From JAAYXS01 sp043820985 (lineage in GTDB: Bacteria; Planctomycetota; Phycisphaerae; UBA1845; Fen-1342), in contig JBDRDH010000070.1 of NCBI GenBank assembly GCA_043820985.1, positions 17,499 through 81,498 on the forward strand: 64,000 bases of DNA, read 5' to 3'. Position numbers and translations under genes: made by a program. Positions 17,346-25,609 of this stretch are shown one piece after another. Every line of letters begins with the position of its first letter. Position 1 is the first letter of the stretch. The notes beneath the pieces are model-generated. The model was not told the origin of the DNA. It saw only the letters and a program-made list of their open reading frames with translations, and did no database searches.

Positions 17346-20279
17346 ATGCGCACGCGCCGCTCTCTCGTACTGATCTCTCTGGCAATCCCCCTGACGTTGT
17401 TACAGTTCGATTTATCCGGCTGCCTGCCCGGCACCGGTGGTGGTGGCGGCGGCGGGGGTGGTGTCCTATTTAATGTCCCCCCCACGGTAGTGCTAAGCGC
17501 CGACGTGGTGCGCGGTATCGCACCGCTTACCGTGCGTTTCAGTTCCTCCGGCAGCACGGACGACGGATTGATCGTCTCGCGTCTGTGGAACTTCGGCGAC
17601 AATCAGACCAGCCGGGATATTTCGCCGGTACATGCGTTCCAGTCCACCGGCGATTACACCGTGAAGCTCACTTTGACCGATGATCTCGGGGCGTCATCAA
17701 CCCGCTCGGTGATCATCTCGGTCACCGAGGCGCCCGTCGCGGTGATTAATGTTGACCGCGATTTTGCCGAGTCGGCGCCGGCAATATTTAATTTAGACGC
17801 ATCAAACTCCTACGACCCGGATGGCGAGATTCAGGCTTACCAGTGGGATTTCGACGATGGTTCACGTGAACTTGTGCCAGTGGTTGTGCACACCTTTGCC
17901 AGTCCCGGTACATATCGTGTGCGCTTGACAGTGACGGATGACACTGGCGTTACGGGTTCCAGTGACAAGATCATCCAGGTCGGGATTCCCCAGCCGGAAA
18001 TAGAGTTCCGAGTACCCCCGCCTGACGCGGTAAATATCGCCGTCTCACCGGATTCGCCACTCTGGGTCCAGGCTGTTTATGACGTGGAACCGGGAGTACC
18101 CCGGACGATCAGGGCCGGATTGGATGGCGATAACGATCCATGTGAAGCGCAGGCGGTTTTGTATAACAAACTGTCCGGCGAAATTATTAGACGTTTCACC
18201 GGCCATGCCGACCGGGTCAGCGCCGTGGCGTATTCGCCGGATGGCATCTTCATACTGACCGGCAGCCGCGACGGGACCATCCGCCTTTACGAAGCGGCCA
18301 GCGGAGATCTGTTGCGTTCACCGGATGGCGGCATCTCCGGAGCAGTTACTTCCCTGGCCTTCTCCCCCGACGGCGAAACTTATGTCTACGGCGTGAATGA
18401 TGGCTCGGTCGCGCTGCGAAATACGATCAGTGGATCAATCCTCCGCGACTTTGCCGGTCACCCTCTGGGTGTCAACGCGGTCGCGTTCTCCCCAGATGGC
18501 GAACGGGTAGTCAGTGGCAGTGATGATGCCACCGCGATCGTCTGGGACGTGGCCTCAGCCGAGATCGTACAGACGTTGGATGGTAGCGGCGAAGGAGACG
18601 GGCACGAGTTCGCGGTCACGTCAGTGGCTTTCTCCAGCAATAGCTCAAATTCGGTGCTGACCGGCAGCGTTGATCAGACCGCCAAGCTGTGGCGCGTTCA
18701 GGATGGTGCCGTGCTATATACTTATGCCGACGAACATACAAACGCCGTGACCTCGGTGGCCTTCTCGCCGGGCGACGAATTCGTGCTCACCGGCAGCGAC
18801 GACACCACCGCGCGCCTGTGGAATACGCTCTCTGCTGGCTCCGCGATACGGACTTTCGCGGGACATTCCGACCGCGTGGCGGCGGTGGCTTTCTCGCCGG
18901 ACGGCCTGCAGATCCTGACCGGCAGCGTGGACGGCAGTGCCATACTGTGGGACGTCGCCAGTGGTGACGAGGTGGAGACCTTTGAGCCGTGTATCTCGGC
19001 AATTCAAGCACTGGCCTTCTCGGCCGATGGCATGCGGGTATTATTGGGTGTGGCGGCCCGCAACGATATCCAGCTCGACACGAATCCACCCAATGGCAAC
19101 GACCTGAATATTACGATCCCGGTCGCGCTGGATTTGAGCGTGCTGACGGACGAGCAGTACCCCGCGCAGTACTACTTATGGGCTGAGCTGGACACGGACC
19201 GCACCAATCCGGCGCGGTCGTACGCCAACACGCGCGTCAGCGTGGTCCGGCCCTTCACAGCCTCGGTGGATGAGTTCACCCCCCGGATCCCCCTGGTTGA
19301 CAATGAAGCCATGATCGTCGTGGCTCCCACGCCCAACCGGCAGATCTTCGATCTCGGCCCCCTGCGGGAGGGCGACCGGCTGTACCTCAGCCTGCTGACT
19401 ACACCCGGCTACGGGGAGTTTTACGACCGGGAGGTGTTCAGCGTCCTGGTCATGGACGCCCAGGAAAAGGTGTTTGCCTGGTACCAGAATAGCTACATCC
19501 TCTTCACGCCGGACGCCAAGCTTATCATCGGTCACGACAGCCCCAATTACTTCGTCGTGGTCGATGGCTGCCGCCCGCCGACCTGCTTCGACATAACGTT
19601 CGGCTCCAGCGTGTCCGTGCGGGTTGAGCCCAACGTCGGGCTGACACCACGGCCACAGCGCGTCTACCTGGATTTCGAGGCCGGACAGAGTATCAAGGTG
19701 GCCGATGTCGGGCCGCTCGACTTCCCGGCCTTTGACGCCGTGAGGCTGGATGGGAACTGGGGCGCGCCGGAGACCGCCATCATCAAAGCCGCGATTGTCG
19801 CGCGTCTGCAGGAACTTTACGGCGACTACAACGTCGTCTTCAGTACCAGCGACGACGGTGCTCCCCCGGCCCAGCCGTACCAGACCATCCACTTCGCGGA
19901 CGAGTGGGGCAGTTGGGTGACACTCTTCTTCTATGACCTGTTCGGCATCGCGGACTACATCGACCCGCGTAACGAGACGCTCACCGGCAGTACGTTGGTC
20001 TTCACCGGCACGATCGCGGAGGCGTTCCCGACCCTGGATGCTTCGGCGATTGGCCTGACTATCGGCAACGTGGCGGGGCATGAGGCCGGGCACCTGTTCG
20101 GCCTGCGGCACTCGGAGGGCGGAGCACAGGACCTGATGGACACCGTCAACGTCTCTGACACCGATCCCGGGGTCCGTTTCATGAGCTCGTCCCTGTATCG
20201 GGCCGAGCAGTACAACGGCCAGATCGGGATTCAGGACGTCCCGCAGCTAATGGCCGAGACAGTAGGTCTCAAGCCCTAG
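17346..20279 (+). CDS. Lipoprotein with PKD domains, WD40 propeller and metzincin-like zinc site
   Basis: The 977-residue precursor starts with a signal peptide and a probable lipobox (LSGC, Cys near 26), then a Gly tract. Two PKD domains follow (about 45-135 and 140-225, with WNFGDNQTS and WDFDDGSRE). About seven WD40 units lie around 280-565 (FSPDGERVVSGSDDATAIVWD, TGSVDGSAILWD). A long C-terminal part contains GHEAGHLFGLRH with the first His at residue 912, an exact HExxHxxGxxH zinc site, then DLMDT as a candidate Met-turn. This predicts a surface metalloprotease of the metzincin clan with an unusual regulatory or binding front end. Catalysis is inferred from the motif alone. The gene ends at a strong terminator. 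Confidence 0.85.
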   Translation: MRTRRSLVLISLAIPLTLLQFDLSGCLPGTGGGGGGGGGVLFNVPPTVVLSADVVRGIAPLTVRFSSSGSTDDGLIVSRLWNFGDNQTSRDISPVHAFQSTGDYTVKLTLTDDLGASSTRSVIISVTEAPVAVINVDRDFAESAPAIFNLDASNSYDPDGEIQAYQWDFDDGSRELVPVVVHTFASPGTYRVRLTVTDDTGVTGSSDKIIQVGIPQPEIEFRVPPPDAVNIAVSPDSPLWVQAVYDVEPGVPRTIRAGLDGDNDPCEAQAVLYNKLSGEIIRRFTGHADRVSAVAYSPDGIFILTGSRDGTIRLYEAASGDLLRSPDGGISGAVTSLAFSPDGETYVYGVNDGSVALRNTISGSILRDFAGHPLGVNAVAFSPDGERVVSGSDDATAIVWDVASAEIVQTLDGSGEGDGHEFAVTSVAFSSNSSNSVLTGSVDQTAKLWRVQDGAVLYTYADEHTNAVTSVAFSPGDEFVLTGSDDTTARLWNTLSAGSAIRTFAGHSDRVAAVAFSPDGLQILTGSVDGSAILWDVASGDEVETFEPCISAIQALAFSADGMRVLLGVAARNDIQLDTNPPNGNDLNITIPVALDLSVLTDEQYPAQYYLWAELDTDRTNPARSYANTRVSVVRPFTASVDEFTPRIPLVDNEAMIVVAPTPNRQIFDLGPLREGDRLYLSLLTTPGYGEFYDREVFSVLVMDAQEKVFAWYQNSYILFTPDAKLIIGHDSPNYFVVVDGCRPPTCFDITFGSSVSVRVEPNVGLTPRPQRVYLDFEAGQSIKVADVGPLDFPAFDAVRLDGNWGAPETAIIKAAIVARLQELYGDYNVVFSTSDDGAPPAQPYQTIHFADEWGSWVTLFFYDLFGIADYIDPRNETLTGSTLVFTGTIAEAFPTLDASAIGLTIGNVAGHEAGHLFGLRHSEGGAQDLMDTVNVSDTDPGVRFMSSSLYRAEQYNGQIGIQDVPQLMAETVGLKP

Positions 20280-20324
20280 TCGCCGCACCCGGCAGGGTGC
20301 AAATCAAGCTCACGACTCGAATAA

Positions 20325-20357
20325 GAGCCCCCGCCAGGTATGCCGGCGGGGGTTTTT
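20325..20357 (+). terminator. Rho-independent terminator after the PKD/WD40 lipoprotein gene
   Basis: CCCCCGCC (20328-20335) pairs with GGCGGGGG (20345-20352), followed at once by TTTTT (20353-20357). This is the clearest intrinsic terminator in the window. Confidence 0.9.
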
Positions 20358-20430
20358 CTGGCGCCCAGCGGCATGTTTCGCGGCATTATCCCATCTGTCG
20401 AATATCTTGACAGAACAATATTTTGGGAGT

Positions 20431-20458
20431 TTGAACAATTGAGCCACTAGGTTAGAAT
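20431..20458 (+). promoter_or_regulatory. Candidate promoter for the LacI-family gene
   Basis: TTGAAC (20431-20436), a 16-base spacer and TAGAAT (20453-20458). A perfect TTGACA also lies at 20407-20412, but its expected -10 is poor. No clear operator palindrome is visible. Confidence 0.45.
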
Positions 20459-20543
20459 GAGGTCACGCGGAACGTGTGATCAGATCGGGACCGTCTGTGT
20501 GAACCGCTGTCACGGGGAAGCCACGATAAGTTGGGGCGCGGAC

Positions 20544-21542
20544 ATGGCCAAAGTCACTATCGAAGACATCAGTCGTCAGACCGGTTTGTCTCGTGGAACA
20601 GTCTCCCGGGCCCTCAACGACCGCCCGGATATCAGTGCCCAAACCAAACAGCGTGTGTTAGAGGTTTGCGAGAAACTGGGTTATGCACCCAGCCTGGCGG
20701 CCCGCTCGCTGGCGACCGGGCGCAGCTACGCCATCGCCGTATTACTCGATGATTTGCACTCCGTATTTGCGGCCGCTTTCCTGCGCGGGGCGATCACTCA
20801 AGCTCAGAATGTTCGCTACGCCGTGCACGTCGCCGAATTGGGCCCTGATCCTGAACACCAGCTCCAGGCTATCCATGCCACGGTAACTGAGCGGATTGAT
20901 GGCATCCTGATGGCTACCTCTTTGGATAGTAGCCTGGCGAGCGCATTGCGCGAGCGGATCGAAAACAAACCTTTGGTGGCCTGTGGTGCAGTAGATGGAA
21001 TCACCGCGGACGTGCTGACACCGGATCAGGCCGAGTCGGGCCGGCTGGTCGCCCGCCATCTGCTCCAGAACGGCCACCGTGATATTCTCTATGTGCACAC
21101 ACCTGGCCACGCCACTAACGAGCGGTTGAACGGCTTCCAGGAGATCTGTCGCCAACATGACATTAATCCGGATACGGTCACTCTGGATTGGTCCTCCCGT
21201 TACTCGGGCAGCTTACCAGAGGACCTCTTGCTTAGCCGCCTGGAGAGTGTTCGCGCGATCGCCGCGAGCGATGATTTCCTGGCAATCAACATCTGGACCA
21301 TCTGCCTGCGAGCTGGTCGGGAACCCGGCCGGGATATCGCCATCATGGGCCAAGGCAACGAACGTATCGGAGTGCACATGACTCCGACGCTGACCACCGT
21401 CGATTTCTGTGGCGAGGAGATCGGCCGGCGGGCGATGGAAACATCATTACAGCGGGTGCAGAAGACCCGCATGGACACTCCGCAGCAGGTGTTAGTACCG
21501 CCGCTATTGATCGCGCGCGAATCCACCATGATGCTAAAGTGA
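20544..21542 (+). CDS. LacI-family transcriptional regulator
   Basis: ATG 20544 opens a 332-residue LacI/GalR protein. The frame extends upstream to 20457 but without homology. The N-terminal helix-turn-helix (VTIEDISRQTGLSRGTVSRALNDRPDISAQTKQRV) and hinge helix (SLAARSLATGRS) are complete. The periplasmic-binding-protein-like effector domain follows (YAIAVLLDD, VTERIDGILMAT, HLLQNGHRDILYVHTP, and TPTLTTVDFCGEEIGRRAMETSLQR near the end). It probably binds a sugar or related ligand. It stands 370 bases before hpf and the PTS genes on the same strand, so control of the PTS set is possible but not shown. Confidence 0.93.
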   Translation: MAKVTIEDISRQTGLSRGTVSRALNDRPDISAQTKQRVLEVCEKLGYAPSLAARSLATGRSYAIAVLLDDLHSVFAAAFLRGAITQAQNVRYAVHVAELGPDPEHQLQAIHATVTERIDGILMATSLDSSLASALRERIENKPLVACGAVDGITADVLTPDQAESGRLVARHLLQNGHRDILYVHTPGHATNERLNGFQEICRQHDINPDTVTLDWSSRYSGSLPEDLLLSRLESVRAIAASDDFLAINIWTICLRAGREPGRDIAIMGQGNERIGVHMTPTLTTVDFCGEEIGRRAMETSLQRVQKTRMDTPQQVLVPPLLIARESTMMLK

Positions 21543-21705
21543 GGCCGAGAATTCCATACGTAGCAACCCAAACTTACCGGAACCTGACCAAACCGGCAGC
21601 CCCGCTTATCGTAAACTGTTTCGTTGCAGTCCTTTACCCCCCGCTGCCCATATCCAGCCACGCGTCATGGGAGGAATGATCCCGATGGTCAGATGCTAGT
21701 GAGCC

Positions 21706-21735
21706 TTGACGGAACCGCGATTTATCCGCTACATT
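21706..21735 (+). promoter_or_regulatory. Candidate sigma70 promoter for hpf-PTS genes
   Basis: TTGACG (21706-21711), an 18-base spacer and TACATT (21730-21735). It would give a leader of about 170 bases. Confidence 0.45.
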
Positions 21736-21841
21736 CGCCACGGCAGAAGACAATAAGACTGACATTCAGCAGTCACACGCTTCATTCTGGCAAGGCGCGG
21801 TGGCGCTGGCATGATGTTGTCGCGTATGGATGCGCGCGCGT

Positions 21842-21892
21842 ATGGCCCGGTTTAACGACATGAGCATGGACTCGATGTCATGCGCGGGCCAT
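21842..21892 (+). promoter_or_regulatory. Stem-loop in the hpf leader
   Basis: An outer stem ATGGCCCG (21842-21849) / CGGGCCAT (21885-21892) encloses an inner stem GACAT (21857-21861) / ATGTC (21875-21879). It ends about 8 bases before the AAGGAGATAG SD of hpf, so folding could affect ribosome access. Confidence 0.5.
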
Positions 21893-21914
21893 GTAGATAG
21901 AAGGAGATAGGTTC

Positions 21915-22247
21915 ATGCAGGTGACCATTTCAGGCCGGCATATGGGCGTCAGTGATACTCTCAAGCAATATTGCGAGGACAAGGCCTGGAAGCTGACCCG
22001 TTTCTACGATCGGATTCAGGCGATCGATATGGTGCTGGATGGCAAAAATGGCATCCACAATGTGGAAATCATAGTCCATACTGATCGGTCCGATCCGTTC
22101 GTGGCCACCGAGGAACAGGAAGACGTCTTTGCCGCCGTCGACCTGCTGCTGGATAAAATTGAGCGTCAATTGACGCGGCACAAGGAACGGATCCGCAACC
22201 GGAAGCATCCGCCCCGGTCTTCACAGGACATCATCCCAGAGCAATAA
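21915..22247 (+). CDS. hpf: Ribosome hibernation promoting factor (short HPF/RaiA family)
   Basis: The 110-residue protein is the short type: a single HPF domain (MQVTISGRHMGVSDTLKQYCEDKAWKL, then DMVLDGKNGIHNVEIIVH, then VFAAVDLLLDKIERQLTRHKERI) with no C-terminal dimerisation domain as in long HPF. It would bind the decoding region of idle 30S subunits in stationary phase. An AAGGAGATAG SD precedes the ATG. Proximity of hpf to ptsN and HPr genes is the same grouping seen in proteobacterial rpoN loci, but rpoN is not present here. Confidence 0.93.
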   Translation: MQVTISGRHMGVSDTLKQYCEDKAWKLTRFYDRIQAIDMVLDGKNGIHNVEIIVHTDRSDPFVATEEQEDVFAAVDLLLDKIERQLTRHKERIRNRKHPPRSSQDIIPEQ

Positions 22248-22273
22248 CCGCCGGTTCAGGCAATGGAGCGTGT

Positions 22274-22753
22274 ATGAAGTTGCTCGACCTCATCCATTCG
22301 GATTCGATCATAGCGGAATTACAGGCACCAGACCGCAATGGGGTTATTCGCGAATTAGTTGAGTTGTTGTCAGCGGGTAAGCTGATTGATCTGGATACCG
22401 CGGAATCTGTGATTAAGTCTATCGTGACTCGTGAACGTACGCGTGGAACAACGGGATTTGGGAAAGGAGTGGCTGTGCCGCATGCCAAGATTGAGGGCTT
22501 GACACGCGTCGTGGCCGCCGTCGGGCGCAGCAGCCGTGGGATAGATTTCTCCTCGCTGGATGGTGAGCCGGTCTACGCGGTCTTTTTGATCGCCAGCCCG
22601 GCCGATCAGCCCGAGGAGCATCTGCGCGCGATGGATCTGGTCTTTCGTCATCTTCAGCAGGAAAAATTCCGCAAGTTCCTGCGTCAGTTGGACGACCCAG
22701 AGAAGATTTTCGACTTGTTAAAGGAAGCCGATGAGAAATCGCTCGTGGCGTAG
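22274..22753 (+). CDS. ptsN: PTS EIIA component, fructose/nitrogen (PtsN) type
   Basis: This is a single EIIA type-2 domain of 159 residues. The phospho-acceptor is His70 in GVAVPHAKIE, preceded by the typical RERTRGTTGFGKG. AVFLIASPADQPEEHLRAM is the second family signature. There are no EIIB or EIIC parts and no sugar permease nearby, so it is likely regulatory rather than a transporter part. It begins 26 bases after hpf and is followed by HPr and EI genes, which can phosphorylate it. The symbol follows family resemblance; ptsN and fruA-type EIIA are hard to separate by sequence. Confidence 0.88.
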   Translation: MKLLDLIHSDSIIAELQAPDRNGVIRELVELLSAGKLIDLDTAESVIKSIVTRERTRGTTGFGKGVAVPHAKIEGLTRVVAAVGRSSRGIDFSSLDGEPVYAVFLIASPADQPEEHLRAMDLVFRHLQQEKFRKFLRQLDDPEKIFDLLKEADEKSLVA

Positions 22754-22794
22754 GCTGAACCCTCAGGCAGCCTCAGCGCTACGGCGCGCAACCG

Positions 22795-23076
22795 ATGGTT
22801 CCAAGCGTGGTCTTTGAACGTGACGTACCTATTCCAAACAGGGAGGGGCTGCACTTCCGTCCTATTATGCAGTTCGTTGATATCGCGCAGCGCTATCAGG
22901 CGAACGTCACCGTGCATTGTGAGGGACGGCAGGCCGACGGACGCAGCCCCATGGAATTGCTCATGCTCGTGGCCACGCACGGCACCACCGTCCGGGTGAT
23001 TGCCGAGGGCAATGACGCCGAGGAAGCTATCGGGGCGCTGGTAACGTTGATCGAATCAGGCTTTGGCGAAGCGTAA
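22795..23076 (+). CDS. HPr-family phosphocarrier protein
   Basis: The 93-residue HPr fold carries the active His20 in NREGLHFRPIMQFVDIA and a serine at residue 51 (GRSPMELLMLVATHGTTV) at the place of the regulatory Ser46 of Bacillus HPr. This leaves room for an HPr kinase/phosphorylase, which is not in the window. It relays phosphate from EI to EIIA. The SD is poor, and an internal GTG is possible, but the N-terminal beta strand is needed for the fold. Confidence 0.9.
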   Translation: MVPSVVFERDVPIPNREGLHFRPIMQFVDIAQRYQANVTVHCEGRQADGRSPMELLMLVATHGTTVRVIAEGNDAEEAIGALVTLIESGFGEA

Positions 23077-23144
23077 CGAAATGAAACGGCTAGGCGCGGC
23101 TCGGACCGAGTGACGGGCCCGCCGCGCCGCGGTGACCGCGGCAG

Positions 23145-24887
23145 ATGATCGCGAAACAAGGTATCGGTGCAGCGCCCGGGGTGGCGATCGGTTCGGCTCT
23201 GGTTCTGGATGCGGAAGAATTTCGCATTCCACGCCGGACCATCCCGCCTTCCCAGGCTTCTGATGAAGTTCGCCGACTCGATGCGGCGCTGACCGCGTCG
23301 CGCGACGAAGTAAATGAGTTGCGCGCGGCGGCCGCGCGCCGCTTGGGGGATAAAACCGCCGCCATTTTCGAGTTTCATGAGAAATTCATCGCTGATCCAA
23401 AGTTGCGCGACACGGTTGTCAGGTTGATCAAGGGACAATTGTATACCGCCGCGTACGCCTTTAGTCATGAGCTAAACCGCCAGCAGAAAGCCTTCCGCGC
23501 CGTACCTAATCCCTACATTCAGGAACGCGTGCACGATCTTTTTGATATTGAGAAGCGTGTCTTGCGCCATATCCTGGGCCGGGCGCGCGAGGATATCGCG
23601 CGATTGACCGCGCCGGTCATTATTGTGGCGCATGACCTGACACCCTCACAGGCCGTTTCGCTCGACCGCCGGCACATTTTGGGATTCGCGTTGAATGTCG
23701 GTGGTCAAACCTCTCACATGGCGATCATCGCGCGCACGCGCTCGATTCCCACCGTGGTGGGTCTCAGTCAAGTCACCACTGACATTTCCGGCGGCGATAC
23801 CGTCATCGTGGATGGTACGCACGGAATCGTAATTGCCAATCCCGACGCCGATACCATCGAGCGTTATCGCCAACTGCAACAGGAATACAAGCGGTTCGAG
23901 ATCGAGCTACAGGGCTTACGCGATCTGCCCGCGGTGACCCGCGATGATGTACACATTCGGCTGATGGCCAACATCGAGATGGCCGAGGAAGTCGGCAGCG
24001 CGTTGGCGGGTGGAGCGCAGGGTATTGGATTGTTTCGCACCGAATTTCTGTACCTCTCGGCCGGGCGGCCGCCGACCGAGGAACAACAATATGAGGCTTT
24101 CCGCGCGGCGGCCCAGGCTTGTCGTGGGCAACCGCTGGTATTGCGAACCATTGACCTGGGCGCTGACAAGCTCTCGCCCTCCATGGACAGCCAGCAGTGT
24201 GCCAATCCGGTATTGGGCTTGCGCTCGCTACGTTTCTGCCTGCGCAACCTGGATATGTTCAAAACACACCTGCGCGCCATGTTACGCGCCACGGTCGAGG
24301 GCGACGTGCACATCATGTTTCCCATGATCGCGACACTCATGGAACTACGCCAGGCCAAGGCCACCCTGGCCGATGTGATGGAAGACCTCGATGAAGAGGG
24401 TTTGGCTTATCGTCGGGATGTGCCCGTCGGCATGATGGTCGAGACGCCCGCCGCGGCGCTGCTCGCGCAAACCTTCGCAAAAGAAGTCGCCTTCCTGAGT
24501 ATTGGCACTAACGACCTGACACAGTACACCCTGGCCGCTGATCGTAGCAACGAACGTGTCGCCTATCTCTACTCGCCGCACAATCCGGCGGTGCTCAAGC
24601 TCATCCACCAGGTCATCCGCGCCGGACGGCAGGTTGACGTGGAGGTGAGTTTGTGTGGTGAGATGGCGGGCTCGGCGGTGTATGGCCAACTACTGGTAGG
24701 ACTGGGGCTGCGGTCGCTTTCGATGGCACCCAAGGATATCCCGGAGATCAAGCAGTTAATTCGCTCAACTACCGTCAAACGTTGCGAACAGATCGCGCGC
24801 AAGGTGATGCGTTTTGACGCTGATCGCCAGGTATTGAACTACTTGCGCCAGGAAGCCCGCAAGATTCTGCCGGCGGAGGCCCTGTGA
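23145..24887 (+). CDS. ptsI: Phosphoenolpyruvate-protein phosphotransferase (PTS enzyme I)
   Basis: EI takes phosphate from PEP and passes it to HPr. The 580-residue protein is full length. Its start (KQGIGAAPGVAIGSALV) and HPr-binding domain are followed by the phosphohistidine swivel with His191 (NVGGQTSHMAIIARTRSIPTVVG), and then by the PEP-binding TIM barrel with GIGLFRTEFLYL, MIATLMELRQA, SIGTNDLTQYTLAADR and the catalytic Cys in VSLCGEMAG. It is 68 bases after the HPr gene and overlaps the next gene through TGATG, so a shared transcript is likely. Confidence 0.96.
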   Translation: MIAKQGIGAAPGVAIGSALVLDAEEFRIPRRTIPPSQASDEVRRLDAALTASRDEVNELRAAAARRLGDKTAAIFEFHEKFIADPKLRDTVVRLIKGQLYTAAYAFSHELNRQQKAFRAVPNPYIQERVHDLFDIEKRVLRHILGRAREDIARLTAPVIIVAHDLTPSQAVSLDRRHILGFALNVGGQTSHMAIIARTRSIPTVVGLSQVTTDISGGDTVIVDGTHGIVIANPDADTIERYRQLQQEYKRFEIELQGLRDLPAVTRDDVHIRLMANIEMAEEVGSALAGGAQGIGLFRTEFLYLSAGRPPTEEQQYEAFRAAAQACRGQPLVLRTIDLGADKLSPSMDSQQCANPVLGLRSLRFCLRNLDMFKTHLRAMLRATVEGDVHIMFPMIATLMELRQAKATLADVMEDLDEEGLAYRRDVPVGMMVETPAAALLAQTFAKEVAFLSIGTNDLTQYTLAADRSNERVAYLYSPHNPAVLKLIHQVIRAGRQVDVEVSLCGEMAGSAVYGQLLVGLGLRSLSMAPKDIPEIKQLIRSTTVKRCEQIARKVMRFDADRQVLNYLRQEARKILPAEAL

Positions 24888-25609
24888 TGGCTGATCAGGA
24901 ACGCTATCGAGTGGCCGCCTGGTATACACTCGATGGGGATTTGCGCTTCCTCTCACATCATGACGAGCTGCGCCTGCTGGCCCGGGCCCTGGTCCGAGCC
25001 GGCTGGCCATTGCGCTATTCCCAGGGATTCAATCCATTGCCGCGCATGTCATTGCCACTGCCTCGGCGGGTGGGGATCGCCTCCGAATGTCAATTGGCCG
25101 TTGTTGAACTGCGCGCGGAATCCGACACCAAGCAACTGACCGAAAGCCTGGCAGCGGTCCTGCCGGCGCAGTGCACCTTGCGCGAAATACTAGCCCCGTT
25201 GCCACCAGGCAAACCACATGCGCGGGTGGTGGAGTACGTTGTGCCACTTTCAATGCGCGACGCCCGGACGGTGGCTCCCCGCCTGCCAGCGCTGCTGGAA
25301 CGGGAACACATTATTGTCCAACGCCGTAATTACAACATGCCAGTACCGCGGCAATTGGACATCCGACCTTTTATTGAGCTACTGGGGATCGACGGCTCGG
25401 TATTGCGGATGCGGCTGGAAGTTATTGACCAGCGTTCTGCCCGACCGTCAGAGATTATCACGGAATTAGGCCTCGCCGCCGACGCGTACACACATCGCGT
25501 GCGGCGGACGGCGGTCAACTGGGACATGGAACTGACGAGCACTGGGGGTGCCCCGGTTCCTCCGAAAGGGATAGACCTTGGCAACGAAAAAGAAATCAGT
25601 CACCACTAA
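24887..25609 (+). CDS. DUF2344 (radical-SAM-linked) protein
   Basis: The 240-residue product starts at ATG 24887 within TGATG of ptsI. It contains DGDLRFLSHHDELRLLARALVRAGWPLRYSQGFNPLPRMSLPLPRRVGIAS and later VEYVVPLSM, the profile of the TIGR03936/DUF2344 family. That family is usually fused to, or next to, a B12-binding radical SAM protein and stands upstream of the RNase E/G gene. Here the radical SAM partner is absent, but the RNase E/G neighbour is kept, overlapping by 32 bases. The biochemical role is unknown; a link to RNA modification or processing is only inferred from context. Confidence 0.88.
   Translation: MADQERYRVAAWYTLDGDLRFLSHHDELRLLARALVRAGWPLRYSQGFNPLPRMSLPLPRRVGIASECQLAVVELRAESDTKQLTESLAAVLPAQCTLREILAPLPPGKPHARVVEYVVPLSMRDARTVAPRLPALLEREHIIVQRRNYNMPVPRQLDIRPFIELLGIDGSVLRMRLEVIDQRSARPSEIITELGLAADAYTHRVRRTAVNWDMELTSTGGAPVPPKGIDLGNEKEISHH

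Larger units (their letters stand above)
21543..21914. other. Intergenic region with hpf promoter and structured leader
   Basis: It contains a candidate promoter (21706-21735), a CGCGCGCG tract near 21832, and an elaborate stem-loop (21842-21892) just before the hpf SD. No coding frame is credible here. Confidence 0.55.

Noticed and set aside
17863..17877. Second parS-like site GGTTCACGTGAACTT
   Set aside because: It shares only the central TTCACGTGAA, lies inside a gene, and lacks the outer bases of parS.
19176..20111. 311-codon minus-strand frame opposite the PKD/WD40 lipoprotein
   Set aside because: The zinc motif and continuous domain structure are on the plus strand.
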